Below are positions 34,559 through 45,555 of a DNA stretch of 64,000 bases, piece by piece. The stretch is from a bacterium (GTDB lineage: Bacteria; Myxococcota_A; Bradymonadia; UBA7976; UBA1532): contig JAUHXC010000014.1 in the NCBI GenBank assembly GCA_030427205.1, forward strand, positions 124,001-188,000, in the 5' to 3' direction. The number at the start of each line of letters is the position of its first letter. The stretch's first letter is position 1. The notes under the pieces were generated by a model. That model was not told the DNA's origin and ran no database searches. It saw nothing but the letters and a program-made list of their open reading frames with translations. The position numbers and the translations under genes were made by a program.

Positions 34559-34914
34559 CTATTCGCGGGTTGGGTCTTCGATCTTGATGCCGGCGGCGAT
34601 TGGATCGAAGCCGGTGGGCCACTTGGCTCGGTGGTCGGCGCGACACGTCGCGAATGAAGCTCGATGTCCGATCCATCGAGAGGTGCATGGTCCAGACGCA
34701 GGCCGTCGAGGTGCTGTCTGTAGACGTCGGCTCCCCGGAGGTCGAGTCGGTTCGAAAGAGAAACCGCCGCGGCGCTCAGTGGCGCGGCGGCGGCTTCGAC
34801 CCACCCCTGTCCCTGTTCGGGCCGGTCGGCCGGCTTCAATGAACCGACGGACCGACCCGCCGTGCGAGATTGCTTTCGCGCGTGGCGCCACGAGACGCCG
34901 GCCGGCGCGCGCAT
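34559..34914 (-). pseudogene. pentapeptide-repeat protein remnant, frameshifted
   Basis: Two minus-strand frames each carry half of a recognisable pentapeptide-repeat ending. The upstream frame reads NRLDLRGADVYRQHLDGL then RLDHAPLDGSDI, with Leu/Ala at every fifth position. About 35 bases later a different frame reads CRADHRAKWPTGFDP and runs to a stop at 34559-34561; a WPxGFDP segment is common at the end of such proteins. A single frameshift near 34660-34690 would join them. Only a few repeats remain, so it is probably a decayed fragment; the ATG at 34914 is the furthest upstream start in the first frame. It lies beside the HTH gene in the accessory segment. Confidence 0.5.
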
Positions 34915-35025
34915 GCGGGCCGATTCGGGGTCGCCTGTCGGCGGGCGTCACGGTGTGTATTGTTCGACCGGGCTTGCTGAGCACTCCTGGTTGCTGGGTT
35001 TGCTGGTTGGGGTTCGATGAACGTA

Positions 35026-36264
35026 TCAATCGGCGCCGTGGAAGACCACCCCGGGCACGTCGAAGCCTTGCTCGATCAGCGCCTTGCGCAGGAGGAAGGG
35101 CAGGGTGACCTCGTCGTTGGGGCCGTGCGGGCGATCGGGCTGGTGGATCGAAGCGTCGACGTAGGCCAGCAGAGCCTCGAGATCCATCGGCGGCTCGATC
35201 TCGGAGACCCATCGGGCTGCGTCGTCGGATGAGTCGACGCAGTCGACGATGATGCCCCCCAGCACCTGAGCGTTGCGGTTGAAGTGCGTCCCCAGCGCCG
35301 TCGACAGGTGGCCGTTCCAGGCCTGTCGTCGAGGCGCTGAGAGCAGCCGGCGGCGTTGGCGAACGACCGTGAAGGCCCCAGCGTCGCCGTGGAAATGGAC
35401 GACCCAGCGGAAAGCGGGGTGGCGTACGATGTGTCTTGTGCGGCCTTCTCGAGCCAGCGGCCGCGTGAACACATGGCTGAATACGACCCGACCGGGCACG
35501 CAGCCGATACGGATGCCCAACGCCTCGGTGTGCTTGGTACGCTCGAGCTCGATACGCCGCCTCGGCGCCCCGCCGAATCTCTCGAGCAACTCATGAAGCC
35601 GGGCGAGGCCGCTCGCCTCCGCGGGCGTCATGTCGACCAGGCGTCTTCCGGCGGCGATCTGGCGCTCCAGTGCTTGTCGCGATGACTCCACGCTGCCGAC
35701 TCGCTCGCGCCCTCGCCGCGTCCCGCGGCGACGCGTCGCCTGCGGCACCGCATCAACTGGCCCTTCGATGGGGAGAGGGCGGTCCGCTGATGTGTCATTG
35801 CCAGCCGCGTCTGCACGCGGTGAGTCGTTGAGGGATGCCAGCCGAGCGGTCAAGCGCTCCAACGCCTGGGCTGCTCGTTCCCGAACGTCGCTCGACAGGG
35901 AGCAGGACATCGACTTCAGAGCCTCGAGGAGGTCGCCGTGTTGGCGCTCGAGGATCTCCAATTCCTCGGTGCAGGCCAACAGCCTCCGCCCTGTTTCGGT
36001 CTCCTCCCATTTTGGCCCGGCGTCCGGATCCACCACCAGATACACCCGCATCTTGCCCCGCCGCAGCCGCCACCCGAACGCATCGAGCAGCGGCTTCAGC
36101 TCGTGCCGCCGCCCGCGCGCCTTGCCGTTCTTCCAGGTGCTGACCTTCTCGGCGGTCACCCGGCACTTGCGGGCGATCTCGGCCTCGGTCCAGCCCGCGT
36201 CGAGGGCCAGCTTCACCAGCTTCTTGGTCTGCTTGACCTTCTCGCGATCGCGACCGGCGCTCAT
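35026..36264 (-). CDS. HTH-domain protein of unknown function
   Basis: The 412-residue protein has an N-terminal helix-turn-helix (about 8-55: KLALDAGWTEAEIARKCRVT, then EKVSTWKNGKARGR), of the kind used to read DNA. A probable coiled coil spans about 90-150. A charged linker is followed by a C-terminal alpha/beta domain (about 215-412) that I do not recognise, with HIVRHPAFRWVVHFHGDAG and VLGGIIVDCVDSSDD. The start is ATG at 36264 with a strong GAGGAGG. It lies 25 bases downstream of the EAD-like/SUMF1 gene, so the two are probably an operon. Third-position GC is lower than in neighbours, suggesting acquisition. It may regulate its operon or be part of a conflict system. Confidence 0.75.
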   Translation of the reverse strand: MSAGRDREKVKQTKKLVKLALDAGWTEAEIARKCRVTAEKVSTWKNGKARGRRHELKPLLDAFGWRLRRGKMRVYLVVDPDAGPKWEETETGRRLLACTEELEILERQHGDLLEALKSMSCSLSSDVRERAAQALERLTARLASLNDSPRADAAGNDTSADRPLPIEGPVDAVPQATRRRGTRRGRERVGSVESSRQALERQIAAGRRLVDMTPAEASGLARLHELLERFGGAPRRRIELERTKHTEALGIRIGCVPGRVVFSHVFTRPLAREGRTRHIVRHPAFRWVVHFHGDAGAFTVVRQRRRLLSAPRRQAWNGHLSTALGTHFNRNAQVLGGIIVDCVDSSDDAARWVSEIEPPMDLEALLAYVDASIHQPDRPHGPNDEVTLPFLLRKALIEQGFDVPGVVFHGAD

Positions 36265-36289
36265 CGTGCCTCCTCGATTGGGTCGAGCA

Positions 36290-37333
36290 TCATGCCAGCC
36301 GCACGATCCGGAAGCCCATATCATCGTCCTTGCGCCCGACGCTGCGCGTCGCGCGGCACGCCGAGCGGGCCATGCGCGGCGACTCGCGCAATGAGCCGCC
36401 GCGCACCACCCGCTCGAGGCCCGCCATCGGCCCGAGCGGGTCTACCTGCGGCTCTTCGGGTCCGTAGGCCGCCAGACCGTCGAGGCACCACTCCCAGACA
36501 CCGCCGTGCAGGTCGTGCAGCCCCCACAGGTTGGCCGGTCGCGCGCCGACGGGCCCCGGGTGCCCCTCGCCGTCGCCGAACTCGCCCACGCGCCGAGCGT
36601 CGTCATCGCGGTCGCCCGACCAGAAGCGGGTCTCCGTGCCGGCCCGGCAGGCGTACTCCCACTCGGCGTCGGTCGGCAGTCGATAGCCGTCGGCGTCCAG
36701 ATCCGGCGCCGAGTCCGGCCCGCCGTAGACGGGCGCCAGCCCCTCGTGGCGCGAGAGCGCGTCGCAGTAGCGCGCGGCGTCGCGCCAGCGGACGGCGGTC
36801 ACCGGCGAGTCGGCGGGGCCGTCGCCCGGGTGCAGGCCCAGCAGCGCCTGGTACTGGCCCCGGGTGATCGGGGTGCAGCTCATCAGAACCGCCCGCGTGA
36901 TCACCACGCGATGCAGCGGCGCCTCGTCCGGAAAATGCCCGAACTCGTCGGGCAGACTGCCCCGGCTGAACCGGCCGGCGGGGATCTCCACCAGCGCCGG
37001 GCGGACCACGGTTGCCGGCGATGGGCCGTCGGGACGGACGCGCCGGCGCACGTCGGCCCACCACGCGCGGTCGGCGGCCGGGACCTGACGCTCCGCCGCC
37101 CGTAGCCACGCCGCGAGCCACCGCGGCTCGAGCGTGTTGAGGGCGTGCAGGTCGGATGAAAGCTGGTCGGCAGGGCGCGGATGCTCTGACAGTCGAGCAC
37201 GCACCGCCGGCTCGATGGCGGCGACGAGCGTCGAGCGGACCTCCGCGGACGCCAGGCCGGCAGCCTCTGCCCGGACGACGATGGCAGCCACTTCCTGCTC
37301 GCTCAGAGGGCTACGCGGCTCGCTGTTCGGCAT
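36290..37333 (-). CDS. SUMF1/formylglycine-enzyme-fold protein with an effector-associated-like N-terminus
   Basis: The 347-residue protein has two parts. Residues 1-95 (LSEQEVAAIVVRAEAAGLAS; PADQLSSDLHALNTLEP; WLAAWLRAAERQ) resemble the small helical effector-associated domains that recruit partners in bacterial conflict systems. Residues 110-347 are a SUMF1-type domain: VEIPAGRFSRGS, ITRGQYQALLG, PVTAVRWRDAARYCDAL, YRLPTDAEWEYACRAG, LHDLHGGVWEWCLDGL, RVVRGGSLRESPRMARSACR and GFRIVRLA. The two catalytic Cys of true formylglycine-generating enzymes are not in the expected place after GGS, so it is unlikely to oxidise sulfatases. The start is ATG at 37333 with GGAGG. It is followed 25 bases later by the HTH gene. 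The domain naming for the N-terminus is from memory of pattern, not a search. Confidence 0.8.
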   Translation of the reverse strand: MPNSEPRSPLSEQEVAAIVVRAEAAGLASAEVRSTLVAAIEPAVRARLSEHPRPADQLSSDLHALNTLEPRWLAAWLRAAERQVPAADRAWWADVRRRVRPDGPSPATVVRPALVEIPAGRFSRGSLPDEFGHFPDEAPLHRVVITRAVLMSCTPITRGQYQALLGLHPGDGPADSPVTAVRWRDAARYCDALSRHEGLAPVYGGPDSAPDLDADGYRLPTDAEWEYACRAGTETRFWSGDRDDDARRVGEFGDGEGHPGPVGARPANLWGLHDLHGGVWEWCLDGLAAYGPEEPQVDPLGPMAGLERVVRGGSLRESPRMARSACRATRSVGRKDDDMGFRIVRLA

Positions 37334-37452
37334 CGGTGATCCTCCGTGCGGATGGCGTGTGACCGGCGCGCTCCTCAGCAGTATCACGGTTCGCTCGACG
37401 CCAGCACCGCCGCGTGAAGTGGGCGCTGGCGCAAGCCCTCGAAGATGCGGGG

Positions 37453-38844
<1,392 letters not shown>

Positions 38845-38904
38845 GGCTGCCTCCGGGGCCGATGGTCGGCCGGCCGAGCGGGTCGGGTGCTGTCGGCAGG
38901 CAGG

Positions 38905-38920
38905 TTGGCCGATGCGCTGC
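38905..38920 (+). promoter_or_regulatory. candidate sigma54 (-24/-12) element upstream of the patatin gene
   Basis: TTGGC at 38905-38909 with GC at 38919-38920 gives the required GG-N10-GC spacing (TTGGCCGATGCGCTGC). It points toward the patatin gene and lies beside a divergent sigma54-activator gene. Several consensus positions are missed, so this is tentative. Confidence 0.25.
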
Positions 38921-39007
38921 GGTGGCGCAAGGCCGGCAGGGGCCGCTGGTTCATCGCATCGGGTTGAGGCATGATTCGGGCGGCGAGCATGCGCGAGAGG
39001 AGGCTCG

Positions 39008-40228
39008 ATGCCCAACTGCGGGTTGGTCCTGGCGGGCGGCGGCGCCCGGGGGGCCTACGAAGCGGGGATTCTGTACTACCTGTACGCCGACGGCCCGGCC
39101 GAGCTGCGCGAGGCGGTGCGGTTTCAGGTGTTGTCGGGCACGTCCATCGGCGCGCTGAACGTCTCGAGCCTCGCGGCGACGATTCATCAGCCGGCCTGGG
39201 GCATGCGCAAGCTGGTCGACATCTGGCGTGAGGTCGAGCTGGAGAAGATCCTCGAGCTGGGCTTGTCGGACATGATGAGCATCCCGGGGTGGATCCTGGG
39301 GCGCAACTCGCGGGAGTCGATCTTCCCCGACGCGCCGGTGCGGCGCATGGTCGAGACGTCGTTCGACTGGAACCGGATCCACGTCAACCTGGCCGACGGG
39401 CTGCTCGAGGCGGTGTCGATCTCGGCGACGCAGGTGCCGACGGGCAAGACGGTGGTCTTCTACGAGACCCGCGACGGTCGGCCGCGGCGGTTCTCCCGCG
39501 ATCCGCACGTCAAGGCGGTGCACGCGCGGCTCAACGCGGCCCATGTGCGGGCGTCGGCGGCGATCCCGTTCGTCTTCCCGGCGGTCGACATCGACGGCGT
39601 GCCCTATGCCGACGGCGGGCTGCGCCAGAATACGCCGCTCTCGCCGGCCCTGCGGCTGGGCTCGACCCGGCTGGTGGTGGTGGGGCTGGGCACCGACAAG
39701 CACATCGCGTCACACGAGGAGCCGGGGGTCTGGCGCAGCCGGCTGGCGAGCCCGGTCTTTCTGCTGGCGAAGGTGCTCAACGCGCTGATGCTCGACCACG
39801 TCGATTACGATCTGATCCGCCTGGAGCACATGAACCGGCTGCTGCGCGACGGGCAGAAGGTCTTCGGCGAGCAGTTCACGACCCGGTTGAATACGATGAT
39901 GGGGCCGATGCGCGGCGCCCGCTATCGCCTCGTGCCCCACGTCGTGCTGCGTCCGGGGCGTGATCTGGGGCGGATGGCGGCGCAGTACGTGCGCTCGAAG
40001 AAGATGCGCCGCAGCCGCAGCCTCATCCGCCAGATCATCCGCCGGCTGTCGCTGATGGAGAGCCGCGACGAGGCGGATCTGTGCAGCTACATCTTGTTCG
40101 ACGGGCCGTTCTGCCAGGATCTGATCGAGCTGGGCATCGCCGACGCCAAGGCGCGCACCGACGATCTGCTGCGGCTGTTCACCGAGCGCAACGACGAGGC
40201 GCACAGCTGGCCGGGGCGCATGGTCTGA
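39008..40228 (+). CDS. patatin-like phospholipase
   Basis: The 406-residue serine hydrolase has the patatin catalytic dyad: oxyanion-hole GGGARG (10-15), nucleophile elbow GTSIG with Ser46, and the Asp in ADGGLRQNTPL near residue 200. The family deacylates phospholipids or other lipid esters; bacterial members serve in lipid turnover or as toxins. No signal peptide is seen. The C-terminal 150 residues are basic and helical (RSKKMRRSRSLIRQIIRRLS), possibly for membrane contact. A strong GAGGAGG precedes the ATG. It is divergent from the NtrC-type gene and may be under its control. Confidence 0.92.
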   Translation: MPNCGLVLAGGGARGAYEAGILYYLYADGPAELREAVRFQVLSGTSIGALNVSSLAATIHQPAWGMRKLVDIWREVELEKILELGLSDMMSIPGWILGRNSRESIFPDAPVRRMVETSFDWNRIHVNLADGLLEAVSISATQVPTGKTVVFYETRDGRPRRFSRDPHVKAVHARLNAAHVRASAAIPFVFPAVDIDGVPYADGGLRQNTPLSPALRLGSTRLVVVGLGTDKHIASHEEPGVWRSRLASPVFLLAKVLNALMLDHVDYDLIRLEHMNRLLRDGQKVFGEQFTTRLNTMMGPMRGARYRLVPHVVLRPGRDLGRMAAQYVRSKKMRRSRSLIRQIIRRLSLMESRDEADLCSYILFDGPFCQDLIELGIADAKARTDDLLRLFTERNDEAHSWPGRMV

Positions 40229-40247
40229 GCGGGCGCTCGTCCCGGGC

Positions 40248-42824
40248 TCACTCGGGGGGCAGGATCGCCGGGTTGCAGGCCACGCCCCGCGGGCGCACCG
40301 TGATGCGCGACGAGACCCCGAAGGCGTACCACAACAGCGGCTGGCCGGCGTCGTAGTCGGCGAAGCGCACGCCGTAGGTGTAGATGCCGCGCAGGCTGAC
40401 GTCGTCGTGGATGGTCACCGCCTGGCCCCAGTGCAGCGTATCGCGCTCGAGGCCGTGCAGGTACGCCGTGTAGCGGGCGTTGCTGATGTCGTAGCGCGGC
40501 GCGGTGGGGTCGGTGGTCTCGGCGACGGTGATCGCGATGGGGTCGGTCGTCGAGAAGCTCGCCCGACGGGGCCAGCGGGTGGTGGGGCCGGCCATCCAGC
40601 CCAGACCGGGCACGTGCACTTCGAGGCGGGCGCCGACGATGCGGGCGGGGTAGATGTCTTCGCTCTCGGGCAGCCGGATCGGCTCGGTGCGCTCAGAGGG
40701 GGTCAGCGCCGCGAGGCTGGGCGGCAGCGGGTCGTCGACGAGCGGCGCGCCGGGCTCGGCGTCGGGGCTGTCGCGCCAGACGTGCAGCCCGTGCTCGTCG
40801 CCGGAGGCCGCGAGGAAGACGGTGCCGATCTCTTCGGCCCGCGGCGGGCCGATCCAGCGCACGTCGCCGACGGGGTAGGGGACCGCCTCGGCGTCGTCGA
40901 GGCGCGGGCCGCCTTCCTGGTCGTAGGGCACGTCGAGCGCCTGGTCGGGGCAGAAGATGCGGGCCCAGCCGTCGCGCATCGTCATGTGCAGGATCGGCGT
41001 GCACGGCGCGCTGGTTTCGTAGGTGAAGACGCGCACGTCTTCGCCCTCGATGGTGCGGCCGAGGTACCACGCGAGCACGTCGGTCTCGCCGGGGGCGACG
41101 TCGGGGCCGCTGTCCGGGCCGGCGTCGGCGGGCTCGCCTTCGCCCTCGCCCTCGCCTTCGCCTTCGCCTTCGCCTTCGCCTTCGCCGCCGGGCAGCGGAC
41201 GATGGCCGTGCACGACGACCTGGCTGAGGTACTGGCCGAAGCGCTCGATGCGCTCGATGCCTTCGAAGCGGGCCAGGTTGACGCCCGCGCCCTCGTTGTT
41301 GCTCGAGCTGCCGAGGCGCACGCGCAGCAGATCGAGGCGATCGGGGTAGGCGACGATCATCATCGGCGCGGCCGGGGTCTGCACGACGAACCAGGGCTCG
41401 ACCGGCTCGTCTTCGAATTCGATGTCGTCGCTCGAGATCTCCAGCTCGGTCAGCTCGAGGTTGCCGTCGGCGCGGTCGCGGCAGCAGCGGGCGTTCTCCC
41501 GCCCGTCGACGCAGTCGAGGTCGACGTAGTCGTCGTCTTCGTTGCACAGCTCGGGCAGCGGGCGGCACTCGAGCGCGTCGATCGGCGCGGCCGGGCCTTC
41601 TTCGGCGTCGACCGCCTGCAGGACGGGCCGGCCGAGTTCGGGGGCCCACAGCACGAGGAAGCGGCTCTGGAAGAAGCGCGACGCGCCGAGCACGATGGCG
41701 TCGTCCGGCACCGGCAGGGCGTGGGTCTGGTCGGGGGACAGCAGGTGCACCGCGACGCCTTCGGCCGTCTCGACCCGCAGCGCGTAGCCGCCCGGGGTGT
41801 GGTGCAGCACCTCGGCGGCGGCGTCGAGGGCGAGGGTGATGTCCCGCGGGTCGTCTTCGAGCGGCGCGTCGTCGGGTGCGCGGGCCGCGCCGGGCATGGT
41901 GGTCCACGCGCGCAGGTGGCCGGCGACGTCGCCGACCGCGTAGAGCCGGCGGTTGTCGCCGATCAGAGTGATGTCGGGGCGGCTCGCGCAGCGCCAGATG
42001 TTGCCCGGGCTGGGGTCGGCCGCGCTGTCGGCGTCGGGCAGGAAGACCTGGCAGATGCCGTCGGGGAAGGCGAAGACCCACCCGGAGAGACCGGGGGAGA
42101 CCGCCGACGGCAGGGTGGCGCCCTGGATGTCGTAGACCGGCGCCCGCGGGCCGTCGTCTTCGAGCATGACCGTGGCGACCCGGGCGTCGGGCTCGGGGCC
42201 GGTGCGGCCGACGAGCAGGATGCGCTCGCCGTCGATGGCGGTGCGCACCGGCGGCCAGAGCTGCAGCGGCTGACCGCGCGCGAAGCCCTGGGAGAGGTCG
42301 TGGGCCCGCAGCATGCCGTCGGCGCCGTCGTCGATGAGCACCCACGGGCGCCCGTTGGGCGTGCGCACGCCGATGAGTCGGCTGGTGGACGCCGGCAGGC
42401 CGGCGATCACCTGCGGCGCGTCCATCATCGGCAGCCCGGCGTCCCCTTCGATCTCGTCGGGCTCGGCCGCCTGCAAGGTGTCGATGCGCATCGCGAAGAG
42501 CCGGCGGGCGATGACCCAGCCGACCCAGGTGTCGGTGCGGCCGACGAGCACCGCGGTGTCGACGAGGGCCGGCGGCACCGCCGGATCGGGCAGATCGGGC
42601 AGCTCGCCGAAGTCGGGCGGCGGCGCCACATCGGGCATCTGGTCGATGGGCTCGGCGTCGAGATCGCGCATGTCGATCGGCTGCACGTCGGGCCGGAAGC
42701 CGTCGGGCGGCGGCTCGCTGTCCATGTCGCCGGCGTCGGGGCGCGCGGGCGTGGGCAGCGGATCGGCGGGGCAGCCGGTCAGGGCGAGCACGGCGATGAA
42801 CAGCGGGATGAGATAGCGTCGCAT
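40248..42824 (-). CDS. large lipoprotein with Gly-Glu repeat, beta-propeller-like
   Basis: The start is ATG at 42824; the signal sequence ends in the lipobox LALTGC. An Asp/Pro-rich linker of about 80 residues follows. The body (about 85-858) has repeated strands with Gly-Trp and Asp motifs (WVGWVIARRLFAM, RAWTTMPGAARAP, VRWIGPPRAEEIGTVFLAAS) that look like a beta-propeller or similar surface-exposed domain. A Cys cluster (LCNEDDDYVDLDCVDGRENA) may form disulfides or bind calcium. Near residue 550 a Gly-Glu dipeptide array is encoded by a hexanucleotide repeat. It is probably surface- or periplasm-facing. The function is unknown; it is alone and convergent with the patatin gene. Confidence 0.75.
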   Translation of the reverse strand: MRRYLIPLFIAVLALTGCPADPLPTPARPDAGDMDSEPPPDGFRPDVQPIDMRDLDAEPIDQMPDVAPPPDFGELPDLPDPAVPPALVDTAVLVGRTDTWVGWVIARRLFAMRIDTLQAAEPDEIEGDAGLPMMDAPQVIAGLPASTSRLIGVRTPNGRPWVLIDDGADGMLRAHDLSQGFARGQPLQLWPPVRTAIDGERILLVGRTGPEPDARVATVMLEDDGPRAPVYDIQGATLPSAVSPGLSGWVFAFPDGICQVFLPDADSAADPSPGNIWRCASRPDITLIGDNRRLYAVGDVAGHLRAWTTMPGAARAPDDAPLEDDPRDITLALDAAAEVLHHTPGGYALRVETAEGVAVHLLSPDQTHALPVPDDAIVLGASRFFQSRFLVLWAPELGRPVLQAVDAEEGPAAPIDALECRPLPELCNEDDDYVDLDCVDGRENARCCRDRADGNLELTELEISSDDIEFEDEPVEPWFVVQTPAAPMMIVAYPDRLDLLRVRLGSSSNNEGAGVNLARFEGIERIERFGQYLSQVVVHGHRPLPGGEGEGEGEGEGEGEGEGEPADAGPDSGPDVAPGETDVLAWYLGRTIEGEDVRVFTYETSAPCTPILHMTMRDGWARIFCPDQALDVPYDQEGGPRLDDAEAVPYPVGDVRWIGPPRAEEIGTVFLAASGDEHGLHVWRDSPDAEPGAPLVDDPLPPSLAALTPSERTEPIRLPESEDIYPARIVGARLEVHVPGLGWMAGPTTRWPRRASFSTTDPIAITVAETTDPTAPRYDISNARYTAYLHGLERDTLHWGQAVTIHDDVSLRGIYTYGVRFADYDAGQPLLWYAFGVSSRITVRPRGVACNPAILPPE
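41133..41186. repeat. hexanucleotide tandem repeat (nine units of CTCGCC/TTCGCC)
   Basis: Nine six-base units run without interruption inside the lipoprotein gene and encode alternating Gly and Glu on the minus strand. Slippage would change the length in steps of two residues without breaking the frame. Confidence 0.9.
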
Positions 42825-42957
42825 GTGGCCGTGATATCCCATCGGGCGACGTGCAATCCACTCGGGTACGTCGCCGGTCGCGGCGCGCGTCGGGCTGCCG
42901 GTCGCCCGGGGCGTTTGTGGCTTGAGCCGACCGGGCCGATCTGCGATAAGCCGCCGC

Positions 42958-44658
<1,701 letters not shown>

Positions 44659-44778
44659 GCGGGCGCCTGCGGGTCGCGGCGCAGGCATTTTCGGCGGCGC
44701 GCGCGGGGCCCGATGCCCCCAGGGGCGCCCAGGATGGGCTCTACCGGCGGAGGCCCGTTCTCTGGTACTGCACTGCCC

Positions 44779-45555
44779 ATGAACGCATTCCTGCTCGCAG
44801 CGCTGGCCTGGATGCCCCGGGTGGACGCCGCCGCCGAGGTGGCCTACGAGATCGGGCTCGACGAGCAGATGCGGGCCACCATCCGCCTGATGATCGACCT
44901 CGACCTCGTCGCCGGCGAGGACTGGCAGCTGGGCATCTTCCACGAGACGCGGACCTTCGTGCGCAGCAACGACCGGCGCTACGAGACGTTGTTTCGCATC
45001 TCGCCGGAGCAGATCCACTATCCGGTCGGCGCCCGGCTGCGCTTCGACCTGGACTCGGCGGGGCATGGCTGGGGGCTGGTCGCGTTTCATCAGTCGAATC
45101 ACGACGTCGACTCGTTCGACGAGATCCAGGCCCGGGAGACGGTGGCCTACGAGCTCTACGGCGCGGAGTACTACGCCCCGTGGGGCCTCGTCTGGGGCGG
45201 CCTGCTCTACGACCGCGGGACCCGCGCCGCCGTCGACGCCGACGGCGATCGGCGCCTCGTCCGCCAGGGGCTGCCGTTCGACTACTACCTCGCGGGGGTC
45301 ATCGCCGAGGGCGAGTTCGACGTCTGGCGCAGCGCCTACGTGGGCGGACGGCTGGCGCTCTTCGGGCACCTGGGCGAAGAGCACGCGCCGCCGTATCTCA
45401 ACGTCGACGGCTGGCTCGACGCCGGCTGGCGGCTCGAGGGCGCGGGCGGCGCGTGGCGCTTCTTCGCGCGGTTTCAGCGGGTCGAAGACTATCAGCACCT
45501 GGGCGATGAGCCGCGCCACCTGTTGCTGCTCGGCACGGCACTGGGTACGCGATGA
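44779..45555 (+). CDS. predicted outer-membrane protein
   Basis: The 258-residue protein has a short signal peptide (MNAFLLAALAWMPRVDAAA), then alternating strands with many Tyr, Trp and Phe (QLGIFHETRTFVRSND, WGLVAFHQSNHDVDSFDE, YAPWGLVWGGLLYDRG, WRFFARFQRVEDYQHL). The pattern fits a beta-barrel of about 10-12 strands. It resembles small porin-like proteins without a clear family. The stop overlaps the ATG of the next lipoprotein gene (ATGA), so the pair is probably co-expressed. The start chosen is the ATG that opens the signal peptide; an earlier in-frame ATG adds Gly/Pro-rich sequence only. Confidence 0.7.
   Translation: MNAFLLAALAWMPRVDAAAEVAYEIGLDEQMRATIRLMIDLDLVAGEDWQLGIFHETRTFVRSNDRRYETLFRISPEQIHYPVGARLRFDLDSAGHGWGLVAFHQSNHDVDSFDEIQARETVAYELYGAEYYAPWGLVWGGLLYDRGTRAAVDADGDRRLVRQGLPFDYYLAGVIAEGEFDVWRSAYVGGRLALFGHLGEEHAPPYLNVDGWLDAGWRLEGAGGAWRFFARFQRVEDYQHLGDEPRHLLLLGTALGTR

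Noticed and set aside
33435..34688. A minus-strand Pro/Arg-rich open frame across the G-rich region
   Set aside because: Composition follows directly from G-rich DNA on the opposite strand; no folded segment is visible.
34600..34842. A short + strand open frame opposite the pentapeptide-repeat remnant
   Set aside because: No ribosome site or recognisable sequence; the minus strand explains the coding signal better.
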